Notes: generated by a model not told the origin, from the letters alone. Positions 25,952-36,231 are shown, counted from the stretch's first letter. The stretch: DNA of 64,000 bases from Clostridium zeae (GCF_017312485.1 NZ_BMBA01000003.1:405898-469897), one strand, 5' to 3'. Program-made: numbers and translations.

Positions 25952-26347
25952 CTATACTCTTCTTCTTTTTGGTGGTCTACATCCGTTGTGTGGTATTGGA
26001 GTAACATCTTTTATTAATGTAACTTCAAGACCTGCTGCTTGTAAAGATCTGATTGCTGCTTCTCTACCAGCTCCTGGACCTTTAACATAAACTTCAACAC
26101 TCTTTAAACCGTGTTCCATTGCTGCCTTAGCAGCAGTCTCTGCTGCCATTTGAGCTGCATATGGAGTGCTCTTTCTTGAGCCTCTAAAACCTAATCCACC
26201 TGCACTTGCCCATGATAATGCATTACCTTGAACATCAGTTAAAGTAACAATAGAGTTATTGAAAGTTGACTTGATGTGTGCAGCACCATGTTCAACATTC
26301 TTTCTCTCTTTTCTTCTTCTTGTCTTCTTAACCTTTTGAGCTGCCAT
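25952..26347 (-). CDS. rpsK: Ribosomal protein S11
   Basis: 30S platform protein at the mRNA exit region. The sequence [20 protein letters not shown] and the ending [18 protein letters not shown] are diagnostic. It has 131 residues, with AGGAGGG upstream and a 15-base gap from rpsM. Confidence 0.97.
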   Translation of the reverse strand: MAAQKVKKTRRRKERKNVEHGAAHIKSTFNNSIVTLTDVQGNALSWASAGGLGFRGSRKSTPYAAQMAAETAAKAAMEHGLKSVEVYVKGPGAGREAAIRSLQAAGLEVTLIKDVTPIPHNGCRPPKRRRV

Positions 26348-26362
26348 TGTCTTCCCTCCTCA

Positions 26363-26731
26363 CTATTTCTTCTTGTTAGCTATAGTCTTCTTAGGACCTT
26401 TTCTTGTTCTAGCATTAGTCTTAGTCTTTTGACCTCTTACTGGAAGACCTCTTCTGTGTCTAATTCCTCTGTAAGAACCAATTTCAACTAATCTCTTAAT
26501 GTTTAACGCAATGTCTCTTCTTAGATCACCTTCAACATTTAAGTTCTTGTTGATGTAATCTCTTACTGCGTTTACTTCTTCTTCAGTAAGATCCTTAACT
26601 CTTGTATCAGGATTTACTCCTGTTGCTTCAAGAATTTTGTGTGAAGTAGGTAGTCCTATTCCATATATATAAGTTAGACCTATTTCAACTCTTTTTTCTC
26701 TTGGTAGGTCAACACCTGCTATTCTTGCCAT
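26363..26731 (-). CDS. rpsM: Ribosomal protein S13
   Basis: 30S head protein that bridges to L5 in the 50S subunit and touches P-site t[23 protein letters not shown] and [19 protein letters not shown] identify it. It has 122 residues with a basic tail. It is the first gene of the alpha operon, with CAGGAGGTG before the ATG, preceded by a ~130-nt structured leader and its own promoter. Confidence 0.97.
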   Translation of the reverse strand: MARIAGVDLPREKRVEIGLTYIYGIGLPTSHKILEATGVNPDTRVKDLTEEEVNAVRDYINKNLNVEGDLRRDIALNIKRLVEIGSYRGIRHRRGLPVRGQKTKTNARTRKGPKKTIANKKK

Positions 26732-26740
26732 TAAAAGTTA

Positions 26741-26865
26741 CACCTCCTGGTAATTGAAATGCGTTTACTAAAGTTTTTAATTCATATTTTATATAAAAAA
26801 TCTTAGGTCTATAGGTAACGCCTATAGTCAGCCGCCCTAAAATTTATTAGCATTAAGAAAATACC
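26741..26865 (-). ncRNA. Structured leader of the alpha operon (candidate S4-type leader)
   Basis: The transcript before rpsM contains a perfect stem CTATAGG/CCTATAG (26821-26827 and 26809-26815) capped by a 5-base loop, enclosed by TTAGG/CCTAA (26836-26840 and 26803-26807) with an internal GGCGGCTGA bulge. Such a compact bulged hairpin ahead of an operon containing rpsD suggests autogenous control by S4. The match to a named Rfam S4 leader was not tested. Confidence 0.5.
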
Positions 26866-26871
26866 TATATA

Positions 26872-26900
26872 ATCTTATTTTAGTTTTAGCAAAAAGTCAA
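26872..26900 (-). promoter_or_regulatory. Alpha operon promoter
   Basis: On the minus strand TTGACT (26895-26900), 17 bases, TAAGAT (26872-26877), with a start near 26865. This gives rpsM-rplQ a transcript independent of the spc genes. Confidence 0.75.
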
Positions 26901-26951
26901 CAAATACTTTTATACTAACGCAAATTATTTTTTATTTCTTATATTTTCTTA

Positions 26952-27077
<126 letters not shown>

Positions 27078-27097
27078 TCATATTCCTTTAGAGGCTC

Positions 27098-27122
27098 AAA
27101 GATAATATCTTATATTATCTTT
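27098..27122 (-). other. Perfect hairpin between infA and rpmJ
   Basis: AAAGATAATAT (27098-27108) and ATATTATCTTT (27112-27122) pair around a 3-base loop. No U-run follows on the minus strand, so it is not a classical terminator. It may be an RNA processing or stabilising element. Confidence 0.5.
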
Positions 27123-27211
27123 AAACTACTCTGAATAGTATTTTCGCTAGCAAAATTTGATTGCTATTAATTTGATTTGTTAACACAAAATATTAAAATT
27201 ACTTAAGAATG

Positions 27212-27430
27212 TTATTTCGCTCTCCAAGTTATTCTACCTCTAGTTAGATCATATGGAGAAAGTTCAATAGTAACTTTATCTCCTGGTAGAATTCTTATAA
27301 AGTTCATTCTAAGCTTTCCTGAAATATGTGCTAATATCTTATGTCCGCTTTCTAACTCAACTTGAAACATAGCATTTGGTAGTGCTTCTAGCACCACGCC
27401 CTGCATTTCTATTACATCATCTTTTGACAT
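27212..27430 (-). CDS. infA: Translation initiation factor IF-1
   Basis: Binds the 30S A site and helps IF-2 and IF-3 during initiation. The 72-residue OB-fold protein begins [20 protein letters not shown] and ends [12 protein letters not shown]. The ATG at 27430 is the family start. The AAGGAGG site lies 12 bases upstream, a little far. An in-frame ATG ten codons earlier is rejected because it would overlap the KOW gene. It is separated by 7 bases from the preceding gene in the spc operon. Confidence 0.96.
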   Translation of the reverse strand: MSKDDVIEMQGVVLEALPNAMFQVELESGHKILAHISGKLRMNFIRILPGDKVTIELSPYDLTRGRITWRAK

Positions 27431-27437
27431 AAGGTAA

Positions 27438-27719
27438 TCAGACCTCCTTGACAATGCCATTAAGTTTTAAAAATCTTTTTAATTTAAGATCTGTAGTATT
27501 ATCTTTAGATAATATACATTCCTTAACATGTTCATCCACTTTATTAGTTAAAACTAAGTGTTTTAGTTTCTTTTTCTTTGGCATTTCTAATGTTTTCGTA
27601 TTTCCATTAGCAAGCAGAACATATTCCTCATTTAACTGATCAACAATTATATAAGGTTTATCTTCATCTCTTCCCGCTTTTGAAAATACCATCTTGCCAA
27701 TTAAAGTGTCTTTTTGCAA
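27438..27719 (-). CDS. KOW-domain RNA-binding protein (L14e-like)
   Basis: Small basic protein (93 residues) found between map and infA in Clostridia. [20 protein letters not shown] at its start is a KOW-type beta module, followed by a Lys-rich stretch ([12 protein letters not shown]) suited to RNA binding. The TTG at 27719 is chosen because GAGGTG lies six bases before it and the KOW module then begins at residue 6. An ATG ten codons upstream (27749) has no ribosome binding site. A ribosome-associated role is inferred from location; the exact function is unknown. Confidence 0.75.
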   Translation of the reverse strand: MQKDTLIGKMVFSKAGRDEDKPYIIVDQLNEEYVLLANGNTKTLEMPKKKKLKHLVLTNKVDEHVKECILSKDNTTDLKLKRFLKLNGIVKEV

Positions 27720-27806
27720 AGTTTTCACCTCGATGATTACCTTAGCCATAAATCAACATAGCCAATAAAATGGCAAGATGTGAATTTATAACTAAGCAAC
27801 ACGTAT

Positions 27807-28556
27807 TTATTTTATCAGTGTCAATATTTCAGGGCCATTCGGTAATATAGCTACAGTATTCTCATAGTGTGCTGACAAGCTACCATCAACTGTTACTACA
27901 GTCCAATCATCAGATAATGTTTTAACATGGTAATCCCCTATGTTAACCATAGGTTCAATTGCTAAAACCATACCTTCAGTAAGTTTAGGACCTCTACCCG
28001 GACGCCCGAAATTAGGAACTTCAGGATCCTCATGCACATCCTTACCAATGCCGTGTCCTACATAATCACGTACTACAGAAAATCCGTTTGATTCAACATA
28101 TTGCTGAATATCATAAGATATATCTGTTAATCTATTTCCTACATGAGCTTTTTCTATCCCTTTAAAGAAACTTTCTTTGGTAACATCTATTAATTTTCTT
28201 GCTTGATCAGAAATTTCACCTACAGCAAAGGTTCTAGCAGCATCGCTATGATATCCATTTAAAAAGACACCACCGTCAACACTTATTATATCCCCTTCTT
28301 TTAATCTGTACTTTCCTGGAAATCCATGAACTACAACTTCATTAACCGATATACAAAGTGAACTAGGAAATCCATATAAGCCTTTAAAAGATGGTTTTGC
28401 TCCATGCTTAGTTATAAATTCTTCTGCAATTTTATCTAGTTCAGCTGTAGTTATTCCTGGTTTTATATTTCCTTCTAGAAGTAATAATACTTCTCCAAGA
28501 AGTCTTCCTGCTTTTCTCATTAGGTCGATTTCATTATCATTTTTTAATATAATCAT
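27807..28556 (-). CDS. map: Type I methionine aminopeptidase
   Basis: Removes the initiator methionine from new proteins with a two-metal centre. The metal ligands can be placed in SVDGGVFLNGYHSDAART (two Asp), YVGHGIGKDVHEDP (His), AIEPMVNIG (Glu) and the final AHYENTVA (Glu). The 249-residue form without an N-terminal zinc extension is usual in Firmicutes. Its start overlaps the adk stop (TAATG), so translation is coupled. Confidence 0.96.
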   Translation of the reverse strand: MIILKNDNEIDLMRKAGRLLGEVLLLLEGNIKPGITTAELDKIAEEFITKHGAKPSFKGLYGFPSSLCISVNEVVVHGFPGKYRLKEGDIISVDGGVFLNGYHSDAARTFAVGEISDQARKLIDVTKESFFKGIEKAHVGNRLTDISYDIQQYVESNGFSVVRDYVGHGIGKDVHEDPEVPNFGRPGRGPKLTEGMVLAIEPMVNIGDYHVKTLSDDWTVVTVDGSLSAHYENTVAILPNGPEILTLIK

Positions 28557-29206
28557 TACTTATCGCTCCCTAATATGCGACAGATACTTTCAAAGACCTC
28601 ATTGATTGCTTTTGTACCATCAACAACTGACAGCATATCTCTATTGCTATAAAAATCAATCAGTGGCTGTGTTTGTCTCTCATAGACATCTAGTCTTTCC
28701 CTAACGGTCTCTTCTGCATCGTCTTTTCTCTGAATGATATCACTTCCGCAAACATCACACTTACTAGCTACTATTGGTGGGTTGAATTTTACATGGTAAC
28801 TAGCTCCACACGATGGACAAACTCTCCTACCAGTCATTCTTTCTAAAATAAATTCCTTTGGAACATCAATGCATAAAGATGTGTCCAAGTTTTCTCCTCT
28901 ATCCTGTAAAAATAACTGTAATGCCTCTGCTTGATGAACTGTCCTAGGAAAACCATCTAATAGATATCCGTTTTTACAGTCTTCTTGCTGAAGCCTATCT
29001 TTAACCATATTGATAGTCACATCGTCTGGCACGAGTTGACCATCATCAATATATTTTTTAGCTTCTACACCTAAAGGTGTGTTTTCAGAAATATTCTTTC
29101 TAAATATGTCACCAGTAGATATATGTGGAATGGAGTATCTATTACTTATTGATTTTGCCTGTGTTCCCTTTCCTGCACCAGGAGGACCTAATAATACTAT
29201 TTTCAC
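28556..29206 (-). CDS. adk: Adenylate kinase
   Basis: Interconverts ATP, ADP and AMP. Walker [11 protein letters not shown] lies at residues 7-16, the AMP-binding ISTGDIFR and DGFPRT follow, and the LID holds a zinc site (CPSC...CDVC). The GTG at 29206 gives [10 protein letters not shown] and 216 residues, the family length, with GGAG nine bases upstream. The ATGs slightly upstream overlap that site. It follows secY by 23 bases in the spc operon, as usual. Confidence 0.95.
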   Translation of the reverse strand: MKIVLLGPPGAGKGTQAKSISNRYSIPHISTGDIFRKNISENTPLGVEAKKYIDDGQLVPDDVTINMVKDRLQQEDCKNGYLLDGFPRTVHQAEALQLFLQDRGENLDTSLCIDVPKEFILERMTGRRVCPSCGASYHVKFNPPIVASKCDVCGSDIIQRKDDAEETVRERLDVYERQTQPLIDFYSNRDMLSVVDGTKAINEVFESICRILGSDK

Positions 29207-29229
29207 GGGCATCATCTCCATTGTTTAAT

Positions 29230-30507
29230 CTATTTAAGGAATCCTTGGTAATGTCTCATAACAAGTTGAGATTGCAATTGTCTCATAACTTCAAGCGAAA
29301 CACTAACTAATATTAGGAGAGATGTTCCCCCAAATGAAAGACCCTTAAAAGCTGTATAATTTTCAACTAATAGTGGTGATACTGCTATAATTGCAGCAAA
29401 AATACCACCTAATAATGAGATTCTATCTAAAAGTCTTGTTAAATAATCTGCTGTTGGTTGGCCAGGTCTTATTCCAGGAATAAACCCAGCTGATTTATGC
29501 ATATTCTCAGACATTTCATCTGGTTTAAATGTAACCTGAGTATAGAACCAAGTAAAGAATATAGTTAATACAGCGTAAATCACTAGGTATAACCATTTAT
29601 CTTTATTGAAAGGACTCCAGGTTCCAGCCTGAATCCACTGAGCCCATCCCTTTGTTGGGAAAAACTGAGCAATTACAGTTGGGAATTGCATTACTGACAT
29701 AGCAAAAATTATTGCTATAACTGTTGATCCTATTAAGCTTAAAGGAATATGAGTTGATTGCCCTTTATAAACTTTTCCACCAACTGCTTTTCCAGCATAT
29801 TGAACAGTTATTCTTCTCTCAGAAAGAGATAAGAATATAACTGCTGCTAATAAAGCAAGTGCTGCTACAGCTAATAAAAATACTTCAACTATATTTGTGT
29901 CCCCTTTACTTTGAGTACCTAATACAGCACTTAAAGTCTGAGGGAATCTAGAAATAATATTTACAAATATTAAAAGTGAAATACCATTTCCTATACCTTT
30001 AACTGTTATTTGGTCTCCTAACCACATACAGAAGGTTGAACCAACTACCAATGTTAACATTATTAAAAATGTATTAAAAGGTGTATCAGTTTTTAATGCT
30101 CCTAAATTATGAATAAGAACATAAGTACCATACGCTGTTATAAAACCAAATGCTATAGATGCATATCTAGTAATCTTTTGTATTTTCTTTCTTCCCTCTT
30201 CACCTTCTTTCGAAAGTTGCTCAAGCTGAGGAATAGAAATATTCAACAACGACATTATGATTGATGCATTTATATAAGGAACAACTCCTAATGCAAATAT
30301 ACTAAATCTTTTAAAAGCACCACCAGAAATTAAATCATAGAATCCAAATAAACTTCCGGACTTAGTAAGGTTATCAAGACTAGATGTATCAATTCCAGGA
30401 ACAGGAATATGATTTCCTATCCTGAAAATTGCAACTAATACAAAAGTCCATATTAATCTTTTTCTTAACTCCGGAACCTTCCAGGCATTACGTAGGGTTG
30501 ATAGCAT
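29230..30507 (-). CDS. secY: Protein translocase subunit SecY
   Basis: Pore-forming subunit of the Sec channel in the inner membrane, partner of SecE (59.4-59.6 kb). At 425 residues it has ten predicted membrane helices. Family marks are GIDTSSLDNL near the N-terminus, GIGNGISLLIFVNII, and the cytoplasmic loop GIRPGQPTADYL. It begins two bases after rplO, and its GAGGTGATC ribosome binding site lies in the end of that gene, so the two are coupled. Confidence 0.97.
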   Translation of the reverse strand: MLSTLRNAWKVPELRKRLIWTFVLVAIFRIGNHIPVPGIDTSSLDNLTKSGSLFGFYDLISGGAFKRFSIFALGVVPYINASIIMSLLNISIPQLEQLSKEGEEGRKKIQKITRYASIAFGFITAYGTYVLIHNLGALKTDTPFNTFLIMLTLVVGSTFCMWLGDQITVKGIGNGISLLIFVNIISRFPQTLSAVLGTQSKGDTNIVEVFLLAVAALALLAAVIFLSLSERRITVQYAGKAVGGKVYKGQSTHIPLSLIGSTVIAIIFAMSVMQFPTVIAQFFPTKGWAQWIQAGTWSPFNKDKWLYLVIYAVLTIFFTWFYTQVTFKPDEMSENMHKSAGFIPGIRPGQPTADYLTRLLDRISLLGGIFAAIIAVSPLLVENYTAFKGLSFGGTSLLILVSVSLEVMRQLQSQLVMRHYQGFLK

Positions 30508-30509
30508 TA

Positions 30510-30950
30510 TTAGATCACCTCAACTTTTCCTCCAGCAGCAACTATTTTATCAGCCGCTGATTTTGAGAACTTGCAACCTTTTACTGTTAAACTCTTCTCA
30601 ACATTTCCGTTTCCTAATATCTTAACTCCGTCAAGCACCTTACTTACTACTCTTCTTTCAAGTAATAAATCTGGAGTAACTTCTGTTCCATTTTCAAATA
30701 TGTTTAATCTATCTACATTGATTGTAACATATTCTTTTGCAAATATGTTTGTAAATCCTCTTTTAGGAAGTCTTCTGTAAAGTGGCATTTGGCCCCCTTC
30801 AAATCCTGGTCTAACACCACCACCAGATCTTGAATTTTGACCCTTTTCACCTTTACCAGCGTTTCTTCCTAATCCTGAACCAGTACCTCTACCTACTCTC
30901 TTTGGAGCTTTTTTGCTTCCAGCAGCTGGTTTTAACTCATGAAGTTTCAT
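30510..30950 (-). CDS. rplO: Ribosomal protein L15
   Basis: Late-assembly 50S protein with a long glycine- and basic-rich N-terminal extension that threads into r[23 protein letters not shown] and [12 protein letters not shown]-like Gly runs, plus [19 protein letters not shown], identify it; 146 residues. It sits between rpmD and secY with AGGAGGTG before the ATG. Confidence 0.97.
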   Translation of the reverse strand: MKLHELKPAAGSKKAPKRVGRGTGSGLGRNAGKGEKGQNSRSGGGVRPGFEGGQMPLYRRLPKRGFTNIFAKEYVTINVDRLNIFENGTEVTPDLLLERRVVSKVLDGVKILGNGNVEKSLTVKGCKFSKSAADKIVAAGGKVEVI

Positions 30951-30970
30951 TTAAGTACACCTCCTTGTTA

Positions 30971-31150
30971 TTAAACTTCTTCTACCTTTAACAAGTAGTC
31001 AACTTTGTTTATCATACCTCTGATTTGAGCAGTTTCATCATGTTCTACTGTTTTACCGATTTTTCTTAGTCCAAGGGCATTTGCAGTAGCGATATGGTCC
31101 TTTTTTCTACCTATTAAGCTTTTAACTAATGTTACTTTTAGTTTAGCCAT
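30971..31150 (-). CDS. rpmD: Ribosomal protein L30
   Basis: A 59-residue 50S protein, ATG at 31148-31150 to TAA at 30971-30973. It reads [20 protein letters not shown], then [15 protein letters not shown], both classical L30 motifs. AGGAGGGATTAGGCG precedes the ATG. It lies 13 bases after rpsE and 20 before rplO. Confidence 0.96.
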   Translation of the reverse strand: MAKLKVTLVKSLIGRKKDHIATANALGLRKIGKTVEHDETAQIRGMINKVDYLLKVEEV

Positions 31151-31163
31151 CGCCTAATCCCTC

Positions 31164-31661
31164 CTAACCTAAAATCTCTTCAACAGATTTTCCTCTTAAC
31201 TTAGCTATATCTTCAGCTGTTCTTAAGCTAGCTAATCCGTTGATTGTTGCGTTAACCATGTTTCTTGGGTTATTAGAACCTAATGACTTAGCTCTAACAT
31301 CCTTTAATCCTGCTAATTCTAGTACTGATCTTGCAGGGCCTCCTGCTATAACTCCAGTACCTTCTGTAGCTGGCATTATAAGAACCTTACCAGTTCCGAA
31401 CTTACCATATATTTGGTGAGGTACTGTTGTTCCAACTATAGCAACCTCTACTAAGTTCTTCTTAGCATCTTCAATTCCTTTTCTAATTGCTTCAGGTATT
31501 TCAATTGACTTACCCATTCCAACGCCTACGTGTCCGTTGCCATCTCCTACAACTACTAGAGCGCTGAATCTGAAGTTTCTACCACCCTTAACAACCTTAG
31601 TAACTCTGTTTATGAAAACAACCTTTTCTTTAAGGTCTAGTGTGCTAGGATCGATTCTCAT
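31164..31661 (-). CDS. rpsE: Ribosomal protein S5
   Basis: 30S protein at the mRNA entry channel that affects decoding accuracy. The double-stranded RNA-binding fold begins [20 protein letters not shown] and continues with [20 protein letters not shown]. It has 165 residues. The loop VTKVVKGGR, site of spectinomycin resistance changes in other species, looks wild type. It sits 15 bases after rplR. Confidence 0.97.
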   Translation of the reverse strand: MRIDPSTLDLKEKVVFINRVTKVVKGGRNFRFSALVVVGDGNGHVGVGMGKSIEIPEAIRKGIEDAKKNLVEVAIVGTTVPHQIYGKFGTGKVLIMPATEGTGVIAGGPARSVLELAGLKDVRAKSLGSNNPRNMVNATINGLASLRTAEDIAKLRGKSVEEILG

Positions 31662-31676
31662 GTATTTCCCTCCTTA

Positions 31677-32039
31677 TTAGAATTTTAGTCCTGCTTCTCT
31701 TGCACCATTAGCTAATTCTTGAACTCTGCCGTGATATACATATCCGCCTCTGTCAAAAACAACTTCTGTTATACCTTTTTCAGCAGCTCTCTTAGCAACT
31801 AATTCGCCAACAAATTTTGCAGCTTCTTTATTGCTTCCAGCTTTTGCTGTAAACTCTTTATCTAGAGTTGAAGCAGATGCTAAAGTAACAGCATTAACAT
31901 CATCTATTATTTGAGCATATATATTCTTTTCACTTCTATAAACTGAAAGTCTTGGTCTAGCTGAAGTACCGAAAACTTTCTTACGTACTCTAAGGTGACG
32001 TCTTTCTCTTGACGCTTTTCTGTCTACCTTCTTGAACAT
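31677..32039 (-). CDS. rplR: Ribosomal protein L18
   Basis: Binds 5S rRNA in the central protuberance. The product begins [20 protein letters not shown] and ends [16 protein letters not shown]. The ATG at 32039 has AGGAGTGAACCTT upstream and gives 120 residues. The ATG three codons earlier overlaps the spacing region and is rejected. Confidence 0.96.
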   Translation of the reverse strand: MFKKVDRKASRERRHLRVRKKVFGTSARPRLSVYRSEKNIYAQIIDDVNAVTLASASTLDKEFTAKAGSNKEAAKFVGELVAKRAAEKGITEVVFDRGGYVYHGRVQELANGAREAGLKF

Positions 32040-32057
32040 AAGGTTCACTCCTTTCTA

Positions 32058-32600
32058 TTACTTCTTACCAGTCTTACCTTCCTTACGTCTGATAACTTCA
32101 TCAGAGTATTTAATACCTTTACCTTTGTAAGGTTCTGGTTCTCTCCATGATCTTATATCAGCAGCAACTGCACCAACTTTTTCTTTATCAATACCTTGAA
32201 CGAAAACTTTTGTAGTTCCCTCTAAAGCAAAAGTTACTCCATCAACTGGTTCTACTTCTACTGGGTGTGAGTATCCAAGGTTCATTACAAGCTTCTTACC
32301 TTGTAATTGTGCTCTGTAACCTACACCTACTAATTCCAATGTTTTTTGGAATCCATTAGTTACGCCTGTAACCATATTATTTAATAAAGCTCTTGTTAAA
32401 CCATGTAGAGCTCTGTGTTCTTTAACATCACTTGGTCTTGTAACAACCGCTTGGTTGTCTTCAACTGCTATTGTTATGTCCTTGTGCATAGCTTTAACTA
32501 GCTCTCCCTTTGGACCCTTTACTGTAACAACGTTGTCTGGTGTTACAGTAACAGTTACGCCAGCAGGGATAGCTATCGGCAATCTACCAACTCTTGACAT
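32058..32600 (-). CDS. rplF: Ribosomal protein L6
   Basis: 50S protein at the base of the L7/L12 stalk near the factor-binding site. [19 protein letters not shown] and the C-terminal [21 protein letters not shown] are diagnostic; 180 residues with two related domains. AGGAGGTG precedes the ATG. Confidence 0.97.
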   Translation of the reverse strand: MSRVGRLPIAIPAGVTVTVTPDNVVTVKGPKGELVKAMHKDITIAVEDNQAVVTRPSDVKEHRALHGLTRALLNNMVTGVTNGFQKTLELVGVGYRAQLQGKKLVMNLGYSHPVEVEPVDGVTFALEGTTKVFVQGIDKEKVGAVAADIRSWREPEPYKGKGIKYSDEVIRRKEGKTGKK

Positions 32601-32672
32601 AATTGCACCTCCTGTATTTTGGCATAAACGACCTAATATATTTATACTTAACCTATCTATTTGGGATAGTAA

Positions 32673-33071
32673 TTACCATACGTAGCAAATAACTTCTCCG
32701 CCTAGGCCTTCTTTTCTAGCTTCTCTATCAACAACTATACCTTTTGAAGTAGATATTACTGCAACTCCTAATCCATTAAGAACCTTAGGAATATCATCTT
32801 TCTTACAGTATACTCTTAAACCTGGTTTAGAGATTCTCTTTAATCCAGTTATAACTCTTTCTTTGTTAGAACCGTATTTTAAAGCGATTCTTAACATTGG
32901 TACAACACCATCATTGTACTCTTCAACATTCTTAATGTAACCTTCTTGTAATAATAAATTTACTACAGCCTTCTTTATGTTAGAAGAAGGTACCTCTACT
33001 ACTTCATGTCTCACAGCATTTGCGTTTCTTATACGTGTTAGCAAATCTGCTATAGGATCTGTCATAACCAT
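32673..33071 (-). CDS. rpsH: Ribosomal protein S8
   Basis: Central-domain 16S rRNA-binding protein that regulates the spc operon in enterics. [17 protein letters not shown] and the end [15 protein letters not shown] identify it. The first ATG (33071) has GGAGG nine bases upstream and gives 132 residues, the family length, so it is preferred over the ATG two codons later. Confidence 0.96.
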   Translation of the reverse strand: MVMTDPIADLLTRIRNANAVRHEVVEVPSSNIKKAVVNLLLQEGYIKNVEEYNDGVVPMLRIALKYGSNKERVITGLKRISKPGLRVYCKKDDIPKVLNGLGVAVISTSKGIVVDREARKEGLGGEVICYVW

Positions 33072-33104
33072 TATATTGTGCCTCCTTTCATTACATCAAT
33101 GATT

Positions 33105-33290
33105 TTACCAGCTTGCCTTCTTGCATCCAGGGATTTCTCCTTTGTAAGCAAGTTCTCTAAAACAGATACGGCAAATTCCGAATTTTTTAAGTACAGAATG
33201 TGGTCTTCCACATAATCTACATCTAGTATAAGCCCTAGTTTGGAACTTAGGCTCTTTTTTCCATTTTTCAATCATTGCTTTACGTGCCAT
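33105..33290 (-). CDS. rpsN: Ribosomal protein S14, type Z (zinc form)
   Basis: 61-residue zinc-ribbon form of S14 in the 30S head. Ligands C24 and C27 (RCRLCGR) and C40 and C43 (GICRICFRE) are intact. The start [20 protein letters not shown] is standard. A longer overlapping frame on the same strand (33071-33271) is a shadow. It lies between rplE and rpsH in the spc operon. Confidence 0.96.
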   Translation of the reverse strand: MARKAMIEKWKKEPKFQTRAYTRCRLCGRPHSVLKKFGICRICFRELAYKGEIPGCKKASW

Positions 33291-33304
33291 CGTAACCCTC
33301 CTTA

Positions 33305-33844
33305 TTATTGAGCGAATGGCATTCCCAAGAATCTTAACAATTCTCTTGCTTCTTCGTCAGTATTTGCAGTTGTAACGAAGATAATATCCATTCCTCTAAC
33401 CTTATCAACTTTATCGTACTCGATTTCTGGGAATATTAATTGCTCTTTGATTCCTAGTGAGTAATTTCCTCTACCATCAAAAGATTTACTTGAAACTCCT
33501 CTGAAATCTCTAACTCTTGGAAGTGCTATTGACATTAATTTATCAGCAAATTCATACATCTTTGCCTTTCTTAATGTAACTTTGCATCCTAATGGCATAT
33601 TTTGTCTGATCTTAAAGTTAGCAACTGACTTCTTAGCTCTTGTTATAATAGGTTTTTGACCTACTATTATTGTTAAGTCACTAACAGCTGATTCTAGGGC
33701 TTTAGGATTATCTTTAGCCTCTCCTACTCCCATGTTAACTATTATTTTTTCAAGCTTTGGAACTTGCATTATATTCTTATAACCGAACTTTTCCATCATC
33801 GCTTGAACTACTTCTTTTTCATATTTTTCTTGAAGTCTTGGCAT
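33305..33844 (-). CDS. rplE: Ribosomal protein L5
   Basis: Binds 5S rRNA and bridges to S13. Key stretches are [38 protein letters not shown] and [20 protein letters not shown]; 179 residues. AGGAGGTACAAAAATT precedes the ATG. It is the first of the L5-S14-S8-L6-L18-S5 run. Confidence 0.97.
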   Translation of the reverse strand: MPRLQEKYEKEVVQAMMEKFGYKNIMQVPKLEKIIVNMGVGEAKDNPKALESAVSDLTIIVGQKPIITRAKKSVANFKIRQNMPLGCKVTLRKAKMYEFADKLMSIALPRVRDFRGVSSKSFDGRGNYSLGIKEQLIFPEIEYDKVDKVRGMDIIFVTTANTDEEARELLRFLGMPFAQ

Positions 33845-33869
33845 AATTTTTTGTACCTCCTTTCAGATT

Positions 33870-34184
33870 CTAGAATGTTTCTCCACACTTCTTACATACT
33901 CTTACTTTAGTTCCGTCTTCTAAAACCTTATGGCTTATTCTAGTTGCGTTTTTACATTTATCGCAATATAGCATAACCTTTGAACTATATATTGGTGATT
34001 CAACTTTTATTATTCCACCTTGCATGTTTGTTCTGCTTGGTTTTTCATGTTTGCTCACTATGTTAACACCTTTAACAAGAACTTTTCCTGTCTTTGGTGA
34101 TACTTGTAAAACTTCACCGATTTTACCTGAGTCTTTTCCTGATATTACAACTACAGTGTCGTTTTTTCTTACATGTACCTTCAT
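33870..34184 (-). CDS. rplX: Ribosomal protein L24
   Basis: Assembly-starting 50S protein with a KOW module ([20 protein letters not shown]). The C-terminus carries two CxxC pairs ([12 protein letters not shown] and [10 protein letters not shown]), a possible zinc ribbon. The ATG at 34184 is eight bases after GGAGG and gives 104 residues. The upstream GTG overlaps the ribosome binding site. Confidence 0.95.
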   Translation of the reverse strand: MKVHVRKNDTVVVISGKDSGKIGEVLQVSPKTGKVLVKGVNIVSKHEKPSRTNMQGGIIKVESPIYSSKVMLYCDKCKNATRISHKVLEDGTKVRVCKKCGETF

Positions 34185-34204
34185 CTTAGCCACCTCCTAA
34201 TCTA

Positions 34205-34573
34205 TTATAGAACTTCAGGTGCTAATGATAAAATTTTGTTAAATTCCTTATCTCTTAGCTCCCTAGCAACTGGTCCGAAGATACGAGTTCCTCTTGGTTG
34301 CTTATCTTCCTTTATAATAACTGCAGCGTTTTCATCAAATTTGATGTATGAACCATCTGCTCTTCTTAGTCCTCTTACTGACCTAACGATAACTGCTTTT
34401 ACAACATCACCTTTTTTAACAACTCCGCCTGGTGTTGCACTTTTAACACTAGCAACGATGATATCTCCGATGTTACCATACTTTCTTTTTGAACCGCCTA
34501 AAACTCTGATACACATTATTTCCTTTGCTCCAGAATTATCTGCAATTTTAAGTAAGGTTTGTTGTTGTATCAT
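34205..34573 (-). CDS. rplN: Ribosomal protein L14
   Basis: 50S subunit-interface protein. [19 protein letters not shown] and [20 protein letters not shown] identify it; 122 residues. AGGAGGGTAATTCA precedes the ATG, 32 bases after rpsQ. Confidence 0.97.
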   Translation of the reverse strand: MIQQQTLLKIADNSGAKEIMCIRVLGGSKRKYGNIGDIIVASVKSATPGGVVKKGDVVKAVIVRSVRGLRRADGSYIKFDENAAVIIKEDKQPRGTRIFGPVARELRDKEFNKILSLAPEVL

Positions 34574-34605
34574 TGAATTACCCTCCTTTCGAAACTTAAG
34601 CCAAA

Positions 34606-34860
34606 TTACTTAGCTCTTTCAATTATCTCAACAAGTCTCCATCTCTTATCCTTAGATAATGGTCTTGTTTCCATTATTTGTACTCTATCATTAACTTTTG
34701 CTTCATTATTTTCATCATGAGCTTTAAACTTAGTAGTTCTGTTTACTGTCTTTCCATACAATGGATGTCTTACCTTAGTTTCAACTGCAACTACTATAGT
34801 CTTATCCATTTTATCTGAAACAACTCTTCCTATTCTCTTTTTTCTTAATCCTCTTTCCAC
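34606..34860 (-). CDS. rpsQ: Ribosomal protein S17
   Basis: Primary 16S rRNA-binding OB-fold protein. [20 protein letters not shown] and [20 protein letters not shown] identify it; 84 residues. The start codon is GTG, with GGAGG eight bases upstream. Confidence 0.96.
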   Translation of the reverse strand: MERGLRKKRIGRVVSDKMDKTIVVAVETKVRHPLYGKTVNRTTKFKAHDENNEAKVNDRVQIMETRPLSKDKRWRLVEIIERAK

Positions 34861-34880
34861 AGGACAAACCTCCTTTCAGA

Positions 34881-35093
34881 CTATTGTTGGAATGCCTTCA
34901 ATTCTTCTTCTCTTATTATTGTTTTAATTTGAGCTATTGATTTCTTAACTTCTCTTATTCTAATTGGATTTTCCAATTGGCCAGTTGCTAATTGGAATCT
35001 TAAATTGAATAATTCAGCTTTAAGGTCGTTTAATTTAACCTTTAAATCTTGAGGATTGCTTGATCTTAATTCTTTTAATTCTGTAGCTTTCAT
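34881..35093 (-). CDS. rpmC: Ribosomal protein L29
   Basis: Small helical 50S protein near the tunnel exit, where trigger factor and signal recognition particle dock. [20 protein letters not shown] and [20 protein letters not shown] are diagnostic; 70 residues. Its ATG overlaps the rplP stop by one base (TAATG). Confidence 0.96.
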   Translation of the reverse strand: MKATELKELRSSNPQDLKVKLNDLKAELFNLRFQLATGQLENPIRIREVKKSIAQIKTIIREEELKAFQQ

Positions 35094-35527
35094 TATTCTT
35101 CACCACCCATTTCCTCAAAATCTCTTCTTGTAACGAACTTAGTCTTTACAGGAAGTTTGTGTGATGCAAGTCTCATAGCTTCTCTAGCTACTTCTTCTTG
35201 AACTCCTGATAATTCAAATAGTACTCTACCTGGTTTAACAACTGCTACCCAGTATTCAGGTGAACCTTTACCAGATCCCATTCTTGTTTCAGCAGGTTTT
35301 TCAGTTACTGGCTTATCAGGGAATATCTTTATCCAAAGCTTACCGCCTCTTCTAATGTATCTGTTTATAGCTATTCTCGCTGACTCTATTTGATTGCTTG
35401 TTATCCATCCACAAGTTGTAGCTTGAATTCCGTAGTCTCCGTACGCAAGGAAATTACCTCTTGTAGCTTTACCTGTCATTCTACCACGTTGTACCTTACG
35501 ATGCTTTACTCTTTTAGGCATTAACAT
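35093..35527 (-). CDS. rplP: Ribosomal protein L16
   Basis: 50S protein beside the peptidyl transferase and A-site t[23 protein letters not shown] and [22 protein letters not shown] identify it; 144 residues. The first ATG (35527) has GGAGG nine bases upstream, whereas the ATG two codons later would be 15 bases away. Confidence 0.96.
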   Translation of the reverse strand: MLMPKRVKHRKVQRGRMTGKATRGNFLAYGDYGIQATTCGWITSNQIESARIAINRYIRRGGKLWIKIFPDKPVTEKPAETRMGSGKGSPEYWVAVVKPGRVLFELSGVQEEVAREAMRLASHKLPVKTKFVTRRDFEEMGGEE

Positions 35528-35548
35528 GATGTTATTCCTCCTTTCTTA

Positions 35549-36214
35549 CTATGCGTTTACTTGTTCTTTCTCTACTTTTTTAGTTGGAAGAACTTCTCCA
35601 TTGTAAACCCAAACTTTTACTCCGATTTTACCGTAAGTTGTATCTGCTTCAGCAAATCCATAATCTATATCTGCTCTTAAAGTTTGTAGTGGAATTGTTC
35701 CTTCATGATAAAATTCAGCTCTTGCAATTTCAGCTCCGCCAAGTCTTCCTGAACAAGCAGTTTTAACACCCTTAACTCCAGTCTTCATAGCTCTTTGTAT
35801 TGTTTGCTTCATTGCTCTTCTGAATGATATTCTCTTTTCTAATTGTGAAGCTATGTTTTCAGCCATTAATTGAGCATCAGCTTCAGCACTTTTAACTTCC
35901 ACTATGTTAATTAGAACGTTCTTTTCTTTTATGAACTTTTCTAACTTAACTTTTAGACTTTCAATACCAGATCCACCTCTACCGATGATAACACCTGGTT
36001 TAGCAGTGAATATATTTAATTTTACTCTCTTTGCAGCTCTTTCGATTTCAATCTTAGAAATACCTGCTGAGTATAATTCTTTCTTCACGAATGTTCTTAT
36101 TTGATGATCTTCAACTAAATTGTCTGCGAAGTTCTTCTTATCAGCATACCATTTAGCATTCCAATCCTTAATAACGCCAACTCTTAATCCATGAGGATGC
36201 ACTTTCTGACCCAT
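35549..36214 (-). CDS. rpsC: Ribosomal protein S3
   Basis: 30S head protein at the mRNA entry tunnel with helicase activity. It has [20 protein letters not shown], the KH-domain [15 protein letters not shown] and [20 protein letters not shown]; 221 residues. GGAGGG precedes the ATG, 17 bases after rplV. Confidence 0.97.
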   Translation of the reverse strand: MGQKVHPHGLRVGVIKDWNAKWYADKKNFADNLVEDHQIRTFVKKELYSAGISKIEIERAAKRVKLNIFTAKPGVIIGRGGSGIESLKVKLEKFIKEKNVLINIVEVKSAEADAQLMAENIASQLEKRISFRRAMKQTIQRAMKTGVKGVKTACSGRLGGAEIARAEFYHEGTIPLQTLRADIDYGFAEADTTYGKIGVKVWVYNGEVLPTKKVEKEQVNA

Positions 36215-36231
36215 CTGTTTCCCTCCTTCTA

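Noticed and set aside
33071-33271. Minus-strand frame overlapping rpsN in another phase
   Set aside because: rpsN in this position has full family similarity and zinc ligands; the overlapping frame has none.
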